From assembly GCA_025399215.1 (NCBI GenBank), contig MU621305.1, positions 1-28,967 of the forward strand: 28,967 nt of DNA. Reading direction: 5' to 3'. The position numbers and the translations under genes were made by a program. Numbering within the stretch: position 1 is the first letter of the stretch; each line of letters starts with the position of its first letter. The notes below the pieces were generated by a model that was given only the letters and a program-made list of their open reading frames with translations, was not told where the DNA came from and made no database searches. Shown here one piece after another: positions 11,079 through 22,268 of this stretch. The stretch comes from Globomyces pollinis-pini (Eukaryota > Chytridiomycota > Chytridiomycetes > Rhizophydiales > Globomycetaceae).

Positions 11079-11350
11079 TGTGCTTACCTATTTGCTTTTA
11101 GCCCATACTTAATAAAACCTTACATTTACATTATTAATGAAAGCAGTACTGTATTGTTAGATTATCTTGATAGCCTTTTTTTGTTTTGATGAAGTCAGGG
11201 ATAATCGCGTAGTGTATCACCATAAGTAAATAGAGTTCCATCGTAGGTTCAATGACATTTTCAAGTCTATTATCTTGAATATATAGTCAAAGTAATCATC
11301 AATAGCAACGCAAGAATAAGCTCATCCATACGTTTTACTTTTTTTTCTAA

Positions 11351-12462
11351 ATGCTTGAATTATTTGCTTGGGGGCCAGGACTAGACCAGCCATCCTTTGA
11401 TCCATTCTGTCTTTCCATCGAAGCATACCTTAACCTTACCCAAGTTAAATGGGTTGTCAATGAATGTTCCTCTCCATACATTTCACCCTCAGGTTTTCCT
11501 TGTTTTTAAAATTAACATAAAGGTGAATTACCTGTTTTAAAAATACAATTTGAACCTATTACAGGTACAGCTTCCATCATTAAAGTATTGAAATTACGGG
11601 TTTGGTTTTAGTATTTGATTGTAGGGTCATGATTTGGACCAAGATTTATCACCGTTACAACTTGCAGAATCTCAAGCGTAAGGTCAATAATTGAATAACT
11701 TTTAAAGGTTTATTTCATTAATTGAAGACAAATTATACGATGCATTGGTATTTTTTTAATTGGTATTGATTGATGTTAGTTATACACATGGTGGATTGAA
11801 CAGGATAATTATGTGAATTCAATTCAACCAACCATGGGCACACATTTATCCTTTTTTAACAAGTATATGATTCCAGGACAGATTCGGGATCGTGTACGTT
11901 CTAGATTGGGAGTGGTTCGATATGTCAAATTTGGGGATGATTATGTTCCTGAAATTTACGCTACTGCTCATGAATGTTATAAAGCTTTGGCGGATAAGTT
12001 GGGAGAGGTATGAATGATTTGATTTATGGATAGAAATCATTTTTCTTTGGTGATACACCAACAACTTTGGATGCAATTGCTTATGGACATTTATCATTAC
12101 ATGCATTTCCATCTTTGAAAGTTCCAGCATTATTTACTATGTTGGCATTTCAATTCCCTACACTGATTGCATTTTGTGAACGTATGAGACAACATACATT
12201 TACTACACCTTTGATAAGATCACCTAATGAACGACCTACATTACGATATCTCATTGGAGATTTTATGACAGATCCACAATCTTATTTAGCATGGGCATGG
12301 GAAGGATTTCAAACTCAAATCGTGACTGATAAAACAAAAGAAGAACGAGTGGAACGATTTTGGAAAGGTGCGACAGTAGTAGGAGCTATGGTATTTTTTA
12401 CAGCCTTTATAGTCAAGAATCGAATTGTTGAAGTTGAAATGGATTTGAAAGCAGAAGAATAA
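11351..12462 (+). CDS. Metaxin-like mitochondrial outer-membrane sorting/assembly subunit
   Basis: Six exons: 11351-11492, 11523-11599, 11625-11677, 11708-11747, 11780-12007, 12034-12462; 322 residues. The start has the metaxin thioredoxin/GST-like N-domain (LFAWGPGLDQPSFDPFC). A GST-C-like helical domain follows, with LIEDKLYDALLYTWWIE and FFFGDTPTTLDAIAYGHL, both typical of metaxin/Sam37. A hydrophobic segment near 288-306 (VVGAMVFFTAFIV) is a probable outer-membrane anchor. Metaxins work with Sam50 in inserting beta-barrel proteins into the mitochondrial outer membrane. The stop codon overlaps an AATAAA signal (12458-12463), and the next gene starts only 91 bp later. Whether it is closer to metaxin-1 or metaxin-2 needs a tree. 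Confidence 0.85.
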
Positions 12463-12553
12463 AAACATTTAAATACCTTATTGCCTTGTTAGTTTTTTAT
12501 TTACGGATTGATTGATTGTCGTTGGTTTTCTTCTAAAAGACAAAGAGGAAAAA

Positions 12554-14943
12554 ATGTCATCAGACGAGTCAATGGATTCGATATACAATCAACTGTCAAA
12601 CTCTGAACAGATCATCAATGTAACAATAAGAGGAAACTAAAGATAAAGGGAAGTGTGAATATAAACTGGAATGATCTCATCAATAAACCAAAATTAAAGA
12701 AATTAGATTCAATACAATCAAACAAAGTCAATCAAAAGCTAAAGAATCATCATTTGAATTGTGTAAAGAATCCTTTAAATAAACAATCCAAAAATGACGA
12801 TGGAATACGACCTTTAACATTCAACAACTGTCACTTTCATTATGATAAAAATCTAGATCTATTGAATTCAAATCAATCAAAACCAGATATAAATCCTACT
12901 GGTGAATTACCAAAACCAGGTTCGAAATGGTATATTCATATATTGTAGATATTCAAACTGTTAATGCCGTATTAGAACAAATGCAACGATTTCAATCTGG
13001 ACATATAGATGAAAAGGTTGAAAAGGTTGATGGAATTCCAATGTCATTAGCGGATTTTGATCCTATCCAGAAATCTTCTAGATTTAATACTCCAATAACT
13101 ACACCAAAGAAATTTACTCAATCAGTCTCTTTTGATGATATGTCAGTGAAACCAACTATGAATGTAATCATTTTAAAATTAATGTTAGTTTGGGAATTCA
13201 TCTAGCAGGTATGACCAATTGGATGTTGATTCAAAGTTATCCATCTATTGATGATGATAATAAGAATTTGAAGACAAATTCATTATTGATAGAACGAGAA
13301 AAGAAAGTATTTCAGACGGTACATCAAGAACTCTGTTTACTTTCACAAGATCTAAAGGTATTTCATTTGAATTTAATAGTTGAGACTAAACATGCTAAAT
13401 TAGTAAGAGAATCTAATGAATTGAAATTACAAAAACAACAACTTGATGAATTAAAAGCATCATTGGAATTACGTGAAAATCAATTACAAGCTGATGTGAA
13501 AGAATTGGTAGCAAATTCGATAAAACAAAAAGATCGACAACGAAAAATTGTGATTTATATAAATTAATTATTTTAGGATACGGAAACTGTGATTAATAAA
13601 TATGAAGATGTGGTTGATCATTTAACACGAGAGAATAAACGATTACAAAATGCTTTGAAGGAAATGGTAACCGCCAATCGACAACTACGTGATCAAGTAT
13701 TATTTTCAATACTGATTTGTAGAATAAAAAGTTGATTCTTGAAAATGATGAAAAAGAGAAACGTATGGAAGAACAAGCAGTGACGATAAAACTGGTACAT
13801 TCACTATTTTTTGTAATGTATAGTCTAAAGAACGAGTTGATCGATTAAAGCAAATGATGAAATCATCGCCTCCGATTGTAGAAAGCAAACCGGAAGAACC
13901 TAAAGATATTTTTATACAAATGAAAAAATTGATTCAAAAGAATATGGATAAAAAAACTTTTGCGTCTATTTCTACCCAAACCCAAAATATATCAGAACCT
14001 TTAGAGCTTATTGAAATGGATTCGAAACCTAATCCATCCACATCCATTAAATCACCTAACAATCTCATCAACCTCATTCACTACCTTATGTCACACTCGC
14101 ACCTGATCAAAAATCAATCATTATCACACAACACTAATGCATTTGATACCATCAGTTCATGTTACAAAATACTTGATACTACCTGTGTCATTCAAAAAAA
14201 CACACCTTTGGAATTGAAAGCAACACTATTGGGGGTATTCGAAATGTACCTTGAAATCATCCATGATATGGTTGAATCAAACACATTGACACCTTTTGAA
14301 GTATATTAATGTTTATTAATTGGCAGCAATATACGTTAGCCGAGTTGGTTTACAACAGTCTATGTGCTTACGGAACGGAATACGCATACTTGCAAACACA
14401 GCGATCTGATAGATCGATTCTGTTTATTTATATGATTGTGCTGACTTGCATTACACAGATGGAAGTTGTAGAAGCAATGTTGGAGGGATTAATGCAACAT
14501 CTAACAGCTTCTAAACCATGTCGAGGTGTATTGATCAAATCTAATGGGTGTGTACGATTATTTGAAATCCTTTCATGTGTACCTATCACCGAAACTGTTA
14601 GTAATCATATCTCATCCATCTTGCTGTGTTTGATATCCGAAGGTAAGAACGTTTTGTCTAACTGTAGAATCATTCTTTAATCAATTGACTAAAACTAAAC
14701 ATTTGGATATTATCTCATCCAGTTTAAATTCAAAATTTGTCAAGACTATTGAAAATCTTGTAGTAGTTTTACAACGTACTTCGAAAAGGTAAAAGTTTAA
14801 TTTACTCTCATACTAGTCCATGTTCGAATTTATTGCTAACCCATCAACCACTAATCAACAGTTTAAAGAATCAGTTGAAAATCAATCAAAATGATTTCAT
14901 TCAAATGAATGTTCAATCTATACTGAACAACATTGAGTATTGA
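12554..14943 (+). CDS. Coiled-coil protein with a conserved-looking helical C-terminus
   Basis: Eleven exons: 12554-12619, 12643-12919, 12949-13163, 13189-13208, 13237-13549, 13577-13696, 13723-13794, 13824-14300, 14327-14642, 14668-14788, 14817-14943. The product is 707 residues, soluble and rich in Lys, Asn and Gln. Exons 5-8 encode long heptad-like coiled coil (for example LKLQKQQLDELKASLELRE). The last third is a Leu-rich helical region without coiled-coil character, perhaps ARM-like. Exon 4 is only 20 nt. The first intron, 23 nt, is the shortest in the window. The layout recalls centrosomal or basal-body coiled-coil proteins, which would suit a zoosporic fungus, but I do not recognise the family and give no function. 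Confidence 0.7.
13189..13208 (+). other. 20-nt microexon of the coiled-coil gene
   Basis: The frame of the upstream exon cannot join the downstream one with a single GT...AG intron of normal size. A 25-nt intron (13164-13188), a 20-nt exon and a 28-nt intron (13209-13236) restore the frame, giving NFGNSSSSYPSIDDDN across the joins. Confidence 0.65.
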
Positions 14944-15001
14944 ATTTCATTATTATATATTTATTGTTATACTTGTATTTAAAATTCAATTGATTGTTGA
15001 T

Positions 15002-17101
15002 TTATTGATAAAATAAGGCAAAGATGAAAATGAGCATTGGAACAAAGTGACCAGAAGCATTCGCAGAATTGGACATCTTTCCAATTACAGAATCAAATTC
15101 AAGTTTATAGGAACCATCTCCTTTAAAAAAGTCAATACAATTCTTGATTTTCTGGGTAGTCAATTCTACAGCTTCTTTAATTTTAGTACCATTCTTGACA
15201 GATGATTTAATGACTGAAAATCCTTCATCAGAACCAATGATATGTCTCATCCATGCACGTTTTCCATTCAAATCTTTTTCATAGAGGAAATTTCGTTCAG
15301 CAAACGCAAGCTTATTGTTTAACTGTGATAAATTAGTCGCATTTAACGCTGGTCCATTGACAAGTTGTTTGAATGCTTCTACTGTTTGTGCAAGATCCGT
15401 CAATGGAATAGTGATATTTTTTTCTTTAAATAGAGTGGTTGTGTCGACAGTGAATTTTTGCAATGATTCGGCATATGGAATGTAGTCAAATGGTAACTTT
15501 TCATCATCTGAAAATCGTAAAAATAATCTCCCGAGGAATTCAGTGAGTAAAGCAGAATATTCATATTTTGGATCACCAAACTTTTCCATGTAATGAAAAC
15601 TATCATAGTTGGAATGATACACTCCATGAGACTGTCGGAATGAAAGGTCCATTGATGGAGCACCAACATGATATTGGAATGCAACGTAATCAGAACTACC
15701 TCCTAAAGCACCGACTAGTGGTACTATCTGGCCATTTGAAGTTTGGTTTCCATAACTCTTCCATGCTTCATACAATGATTGTTTAGTTTTGGGGTCAGTC
15801 ACAGTTTTAGCAACTTCTCGTAAGATTGTGGCCATCGATGGAGATGAAAGAGCTCTGAATTTTGATCCACTTGAACCACTATCAATATTGATACAAGCAA
15901 CCAATGTTTTATCTAAGGTCTTGATATATTCTTCCACCCATTCAGTAGATCCAACCAAACCATATTCTTCGGCATCCCAACTGGCAAACATGATAGTTCT
16001 TGCTGGTCTCCATCCTTCCTTATACATTTGTCCAAATATTCTAGCAACTTCCATCAACACTGCAGTTCCCGAGTTAGGATCCACAGCACCATATACCCAA
16101 GCATCCCTGTGATTGGAGAGCATAATGACACGATCTGGTTCAACACTGCCCTTGATTTCTCCAATAACATTCCACACCTTTTTGATTTGAAGAGATTGTT
16201 CCATTTCAAAATCAAGAGAAGCCCCAGGTCCAGTCCAGTATGTGACATTTAAATCACCTTGCCACGTTTTACCAAGATCCTTACCTTTAAATCCTTTCGT
16301 TTCAATAGCTTGCAGTAATTGAAGAGCATCTCCATATCCAATTGGTATTGCAGGGATTTTGATAAGTGCAGTTTCGTTGATACTTAATCTCGGAACACCA
16401 GATTTAGCTGGATAAAATGGTGTTAAAGGATCTCCACCATATCCATTCAACGTTTTCGCTGTTCCTCGTTGAATTCCAGAAGCAGGTCTAAAAGGCCCAT
16501 TCGGATAAACAGGACCAAGAGTATATCCATCTTCTGACGGCTCTGTAAAAGAGATATGTCCTACTGCTCCAAAGCTTTCGGCACGTTTGATCATGGATCC
16601 TCTTGATTCATCCCCAAACTTGCAGATTACTATTCGGTTTGAGACCGAGATATTGCGATCCTTAAGTAGTTTGAAATCATTTTCAGAACAAAAATTCACA
16701 TAAACTAACTCTGCACCAGTAACAGTCCCATTCCCAGTATAAGCAAGGAATGAAGGAGTTTCATTTGGATTTTTTGATGTAGGATCTTCTTCAACAACAT
16801 CTTCTGCAAGTTTGAGTTTAATATTTGGATGAGATTTGACAACAAGTGATCGTTTGGTAGGCCAACCCAAGAGTGGTTCGTATTCATCAATCCGAGTAGA
16901 GATACCCCAAGATTTGAGTTTTTCCACTGTCCATTCTGTTTGTTCTCTTCCAGCTTCAGAACCGGCAACATGTGCTTTGGAAGTATAGTACTTTAGATTC
17001 TCTCTGATGATTGATTTATCAATCAAAGATGAGAATTTATCAGCATTAGGATTAGCGCTAGTAGGAATAGATAAAAGAAATAGCAAATGCAACATCTGCA
17101 T
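15002..17101 (-). CDS. Secreted, probably GPI-anchored glutamate carboxypeptidase II-like metallopeptidase (M28B)
   Basis: Single exon; 699 residues from ATG 17101-17099. The longer open frame has only a TTG upstream. It has the PA, M28 and dimerisation-like layout of glutamate carboxypeptidase II and transferrin-receptor relatives. The di-zinc site is complete: His331, Asp341, catalytic Glu378, Glu379, Asp407 and His496. The spacing between the first five matches human GCPII. It should cleave C-terminal acidic residues or other small peptides. The N-terminus (MQMLHLLFLLSIPTS) is a signal peptide. The last 15 or so residues are hydrophobic after a small-residue stretch (SNSANASG), as in GPI-anchor signals. 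Animal GCPII is instead a type II membrane protein. The stop overlaps AATAAA on the minus strand. Its 3' end lies 58 bp from the convergent coiled-coil gene. Confidence 0.92.
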   Translation of the reverse strand: MQMLHLLFLLSIPTSANPNADKFSSLIDKSIIRENLKYYTSKAHVAGSEAGREQTEWTVEKLKSWGISTRIDEYEPLLGWPTKRSLVVKSHPNIKLKLAEDVVEEDPTSKNPNETPSFLAYTGNGTVTGAELVYVNFCSENDFKLLKDRNISVSNRIVICKFGDESRGSMIKRAESFGAVGHISFTEPSEDGYTLGPVYPNGPFRPASGIQRGTAKTLNGYGGDPLTPFYPAKSGVPRLSINETALIKIPAIPIGYGDALQLLQAIETKGFKGKDLGKTWQGDLNVTYWTGPGASLDFEMEQSLQIKKVWNVIGEIKGSVEPDRVIMLSNHRDAWVYGAVDPNSGTAVLMEVARIFGQMYKEGWRPARTIMFASWDAEEYGLVGSTEWVEEYIKTLDKTLVACINIDSGSSGSKFRALSSPSMATILREVAKTVTDPKTKQSLYEAWKSYGNQTSNGQIVPLVGALGGSSDYVAFQYHVGAPSMDLSFRQSHGVYHSNYDSFHYMEKFGDPKYEYSALLTEFLGRLFLRFSDDEKLPFDYIPYAESLQKFTVDTTTLFKEKNITIPLTDLAQTVEAFKQLVNGPALNATNLSQLNNKLAFAERNFLYEKDLNGKRAWMRHIIGSDEGFSVIKSSVKNGTKIKEAVELTTQKIKNCIDFFKGDGSYKLEFDSVIGKMSNSANASGHFVPMLIFIFALFYQ

Positions 17102-17143
17102 ATTTTTTGATGACAACTTGGTTTTATAGAACTAACTGACAGG

Positions 17144-17202
17144 GTTTCATATTGAACACAGGATAAACCTTGTTTCACCCAATTAGGTTTTTATGGTCAG
17201 TA
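17144..17202 (+). repeat. Imperfect direct repeat, copy A
   Basis: Resembles 17314-17372. The shared core is TTGAACA-AGGATAAACCT followed by GTTTCAC and, after a variable stretch, TTATGGTCA. The copies start 170 bp apart and differ by substitutions and a few small gaps. Confidence 0.75.
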
Positions 17203-17313
17203 CAATCAAGTAACGATAACACACCAGAGATAGCTAGACAAGATTTGAACAGATAGTCGGACAATTTTGAATCCCAAAGGTGTATCTGGTTGGTAAGGAC
17301 AAAAACGGACAAC

Positions 17314-17372
17314 GTTCCATGTTGAACATAGGATAAACCTAGTTTCACTCTTCCGGTTATGGTCAATTTTTA
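17314..17372 (+). repeat. Imperfect direct repeat, copy B
   Basis: Second copy of the repeat at 17144-17202, in the same orientation, lying between the carboxypeptidase and kinase starts. It could be paired regulatory sites or a remnant of a tandem duplication. Confidence 0.75.
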
Positions 17373-17545
17373 CAACATGTAATGATGTCAATTAATACGT
17401 TTCATGGAATGCAAGTAATTGGAAACTGGAGGTTATTGCTAAGGAACTGTAAATAATATAGATGATCCATTGTTGTGACCCACTATCCACGGAGTATAGA
17501 AGGATTGTTGATGTCATTGTGTTTACTTTCTAAATTAATTTCAGG

Positions 17546-19517
<1,972 letters not shown>

Positions 19518-19666
19518 ATTCACAATAAAATACCATTCACATGGACTACTATTCATATCTACTGAATTATTTGTATAGTTTTTTTGTAATTGCCTTGAAT
19601 CATCACGTACAAGAATTTCCTCTTTTTTGGTGATTTTTTCATATTGAAGCTTTGACAGAATTCATA

Positions 19667-20812
19667 ATGTATCGAGGATATGCACCCCCATACTCACAGG
19701 AGGAATATCGACCAGAGCCGGATTCATATCGACAACAGGATGTAGGAGGATATCCTCATCCAAATGATAGGTTGCAGGGATATGGTCCTTCTTACTATCA
19801 GCAACGACCTGAAAAGCGATACTCTCAACCTCAATACCATGGTCAGTCTTATGCTGCTAGTAATGCTGGAAGTAATGCTGGGTCAGTGCGTAGAATGCCT
19901 TCAAACTTGGACATGTCGGAACGAGGTCGTTATAACGACCGCTACTCAAGCAATCCTCCATATGCTCCTTCATATGCTGGGAGCAATGCTCCATCTCATG
20001 CTCCAAGTCATGCTCCAAGTCATATATCACAAAGTTATCGAACTGATGCAAGAAGAATGCCTTCATATGATGCGCTAAGGATTAACACTCAACCATATAA
20101 TCATCATCCTCCTGGTAACCAAACATACAGTCATAGCAATTCTCATCCTGTTTCAAATCCGCAACCATACAACCACTCTAACGGTCGAACGCAACAACCC
20201 CCATTTCGATATCAACCCGCTGGTTCAGAATATTCAGAGCCTCAGCGAGAGAGATTTCCTGATACTGTGTCATTTAGAGAAAAGAATTTTAACAATGAGT
20301 TCCATTATGATGACCAAAATGGTGACAACGAAGGATCACAATACTCAACAATTAACCCTGCTCGTGAAAGACTTCTTTATAAAACAAAGAGTACACCATT
20401 TCTACGGAGATCGATCGAGAGTACGGACAATATCCCACTGCCAGGTGCAATACGTCAACATTCTAAAAAAATGGAAGCAATTTTACATTCCACTGCTAGA
20501 ATGACAGTCTCGGATGCACCTTCAAAAAATGGTAATCATAAAAATAATTTATCTTCAGGTGATTCTACATATGCACATTCGCCAGGATCACCAAAATATG
20601 GGTCAAGAACTGGAGGTGAATCTCCGAATATCAAACGTGCCACCAATGATCCATACCTTCCTAATACTAATCTAAAACTGTTGAACGATGTATCAAATGA
20701 AATTTCTGCCTTGGTTCTTAACCGGCCATTGGTAGATGAACGAAACTGGAAAGTATTGCAGGACAAGGTAGAATTACAAATGAAATATATTGGCTCCTTA
20801 GAGAAGCACTAA
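19667..20812 (+). CDS. Low-complexity Tyr/Pro/Ser-rich hypothetical protein
   Basis: A single open frame of 381 residues from ATG 19667; the frame upstream has only a TTG. The N-terminal half is disordered and rich in Tyr, Pro, Gln, Ser and Asn, with short imperfect repeats such as ASNAGSNAG, SNAPSHAPSHAPSH and YNHHPPG/YNHSNG. The C-terminal 60 residues are more ordered (a Leu-rich, charged, helix-like segment), which suggests a small interaction module. There is no signal peptide, membrane segment or recognised domain. It follows the kinase in the same direction by 149 bp; a shared role is possible but not shown. Intronless. Confidence 0.65.
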   Translation: MYRGYAPPYSQEEYRPEPDSYRQQDVGGYPHPNDRLQGYGPSYYQQRPEKRYSQPQYHGQSYAASNAGSNAGSVRRMPSNLDMSERGRYNDRYSSNPPYAPSYAGSNAPSHAPSHAPSHISQSYRTDARRMPSYDALRINTQPYNHHPPGNQTYSHSNSHPVSNPQPYNHSNGRTQQPPFRYQPAGSEYSEPQRERFPDTVSFREKNFNNEFHYDDQNGDNEGSQYSTINPARERLLYKTKSTPFLRRSIESTDNIPLPGAIRQHSKKMEAILHSTARMTVSDAPSKNGNHKNNLSSGDSTYAHSPGSPKYGSRTGGESPNIKRATNDPYLPNTNLKLLNDVSNEISALVLNRPLVDERNWKVLQDKVELQMKYIGSLEKH

Positions 20813-21197
20813 ATAATACAAGCTTTATTGATTGATTTTGTACGTACTTGCATTGATTGTGAATAGACACACGTATTGATCCTTTGGATATCGTTTTGTA
20901 AGAGGAAATGATTGATTGTTGATTTACGAGAAATGCGAGTTCCTGGTTCTAAACTATTAGCCCGCTCACCTTCTATATCTATAACAGCGGTGGTAGTGTG
21001 TTCTCTTCTTGATGACTAGTCCAACTCTACAATCAGTTCTATGTTTTCGGACATGTGGTTTCCTGCCCTTATAGCTTTCAAACCACATTCTTACAGCATT
21101 GGATTTTTTGTTTCAATAGAGTCCATTTTTCATTTGATTCCATCATTGAAATGATCACGGTTCAATATTTCTTGTTTAAAAAAAACTTACCCTTCTA
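20813..21197. other. Intergenic region with a hairpin-forming inverted repeat
   Basis: A 385-bp stretch between the low-complexity gene and the second methyltransferase, both on the + strand. It contains a perfect 9-bp inverted repeat, ATGTGGTTT (21053-21061) and AAACCACAT (21080-21088), with an 18-nt spacer, about 110 bp upstream of the methyltransferase ATG. No gene is seen. Confidence 0.6.
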
Positions 21198-22187
21198 ATG
21201 CATTGGTTGATTCAACTCAACAATTTCCTACAGAGCAGATCAATTCATAAAAACCCGTTTTTCATTCGATGGCCAATCAAACTCGGTCTATTGCTGGTAG
21301 TAGTTCCTTTGGATATCATTGGAATCACTTTAACATCACTTGGTTTATTAAATAGAATCTGTTTCGGAGGTTCTGTTAAGGATCGTGGATCATGGACTAG
21401 TATGCAAGTCACAATGCAACGTTTTATAGGTTATGTTTATGGTTACTGTGATGATCATCTTGCCGTTCAATTACTTTCAAAAACTCAACTTATTATCGGT
21501 TTGAGTATTATTTTGAAATCCATTATATATGAAAATGTTCATGTACATCAATTTGTAGTAGAACGATGTAACTTTGGTGATCAAATGATAAAAGAACTTG
21601 ATTCCAGTTTTGAACAGATTGTCATTTTAGGTGCTGGAAATGATACTAGACTTCATCGACTTGATCATTTACCACCTTACTTGTTTGAAATTGATGCTCC
21701 ATCTACTCAACACTATAAATTATCAAAATTAAAAAATCCAAATCCAAATGTACGATTTATACCAGTTAATTTTGAATTGGAATCTTGGTTGGAGAAATTG
21801 ATACTGTGTGGATTTAATTGTTCAAGAAAAACTTTATTCATTTGGGATGGTGTTTTATATTATTTAACCGTACCGTCTTATCGTTCCACTTTACGTGATA
21901 TCTCTAAATGTGCAAAAGGTTCCAAATTGGCTTTTGATTTTGGATATACTGATAATGATAGGTTTATTGCTCGAGTAGGTGTCATGGTGTTGAAATCCAT
22001 TGGTGAACCGTTTGTTTCTGCATTCAATCAACAACAAATCACCAAACTGTTGAAAGAATACAATTTTAATGTTGAATTCTTCACTAATAATACTGCAACC
22101 AAACGTGATTCCAGTTCAGTACCACGTATATCTTACTTGGCTCATGGTGGTATCAATCTGAATTTGGCTTGTGCGGTTCTTGTTTAA
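21198..22187 (+). CDS. Membrane-anchored SAM-dependent methyltransferase (leucine carboxyl methyltransferase-like), copy 2
   Basis: A 329-residue, single-exon paralogue of the protein at 438-1421. The two align without a gap from residue 1 (both begin MHWL) to at least residue 230. Shared features are the hydrophobic segment at 25-57, FGGSV (56-60), RCNFGDQ (123-129), the SAM motif LGAGNDTR (144-151), the acidic FEIDAPSTQ (163-171), and W-D/E-G-V--YYL. The C-terminal 100 residues diverge more, as expected if the two enzymes accept different substrates. Substrate unknown. It is convergent with RAD7, whose stop codon is 81 bp away. Confidence 0.85.
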   Translation: MHWLIQLNNFLQSRSIHKNPFFIRWPIKLGLLLVVVPLDIIGITLTSLGLLNRICFGGSVKDRGSWTSMQVTMQRFIGYVYGYCDDHLAVQLLSKTQLIIGLSIILKSIIYENVHVHQFVVERCNFGDQMIKELDSSFEQIVILGAGNDTRLHRLDHLPPYLFEIDAPSTQHYKLSKLKNPNPNVRFIPVNFELESWLEKLILCGFNCSRKTLFIWDGVLYYLTVPSYRSTLRDISKCAKGSKLAFDFGYTDNDRFIARVGVMVLKSIGEPFVSAFNQQQITKLLKEYNFNVEFFTNNTATKRDSSSVPRISYLAHGGINLNLACAVLV

Positions 22188-22268
22188 TAGTCATAGTTAT
22201 TCAATACAAACAAGAATTAATTTTAATCAAATTCGTTTCCCTTTATTAGAATTCTCTTTGATTTACAA

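Larger units (their letters stand above)
17102..17545. other. Divergent intergenic region with a diverged direct repeat
   Basis: This 444-bp stretch separates the carboxypeptidase (-) and kinase (+) start codons. It holds an imperfect direct repeat of about 58 bp (17144-17202 and 17314-17372). At its right end is a possible 24-nt 5' UTR intron (17521-17544, GTTTAC...TTTCAG) ending one base before the kinase ATG. No other gene is visible. Confidence 0.6.

Noticed and set aside
13362..13391. An extra short intron (GTATTTC...AATAG) in the coiled-coil gene
   Set aside because: Removing these 22 nt puts the following sequence out of frame with an early stop, whereas reading through keeps a good coiled coil.
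15789..16252. Plus-strand open frames inside the carboxypeptidase
   Set aside because: They overlap the catalytic core of a clearly conserved minus-strand enzyme and show no domain.
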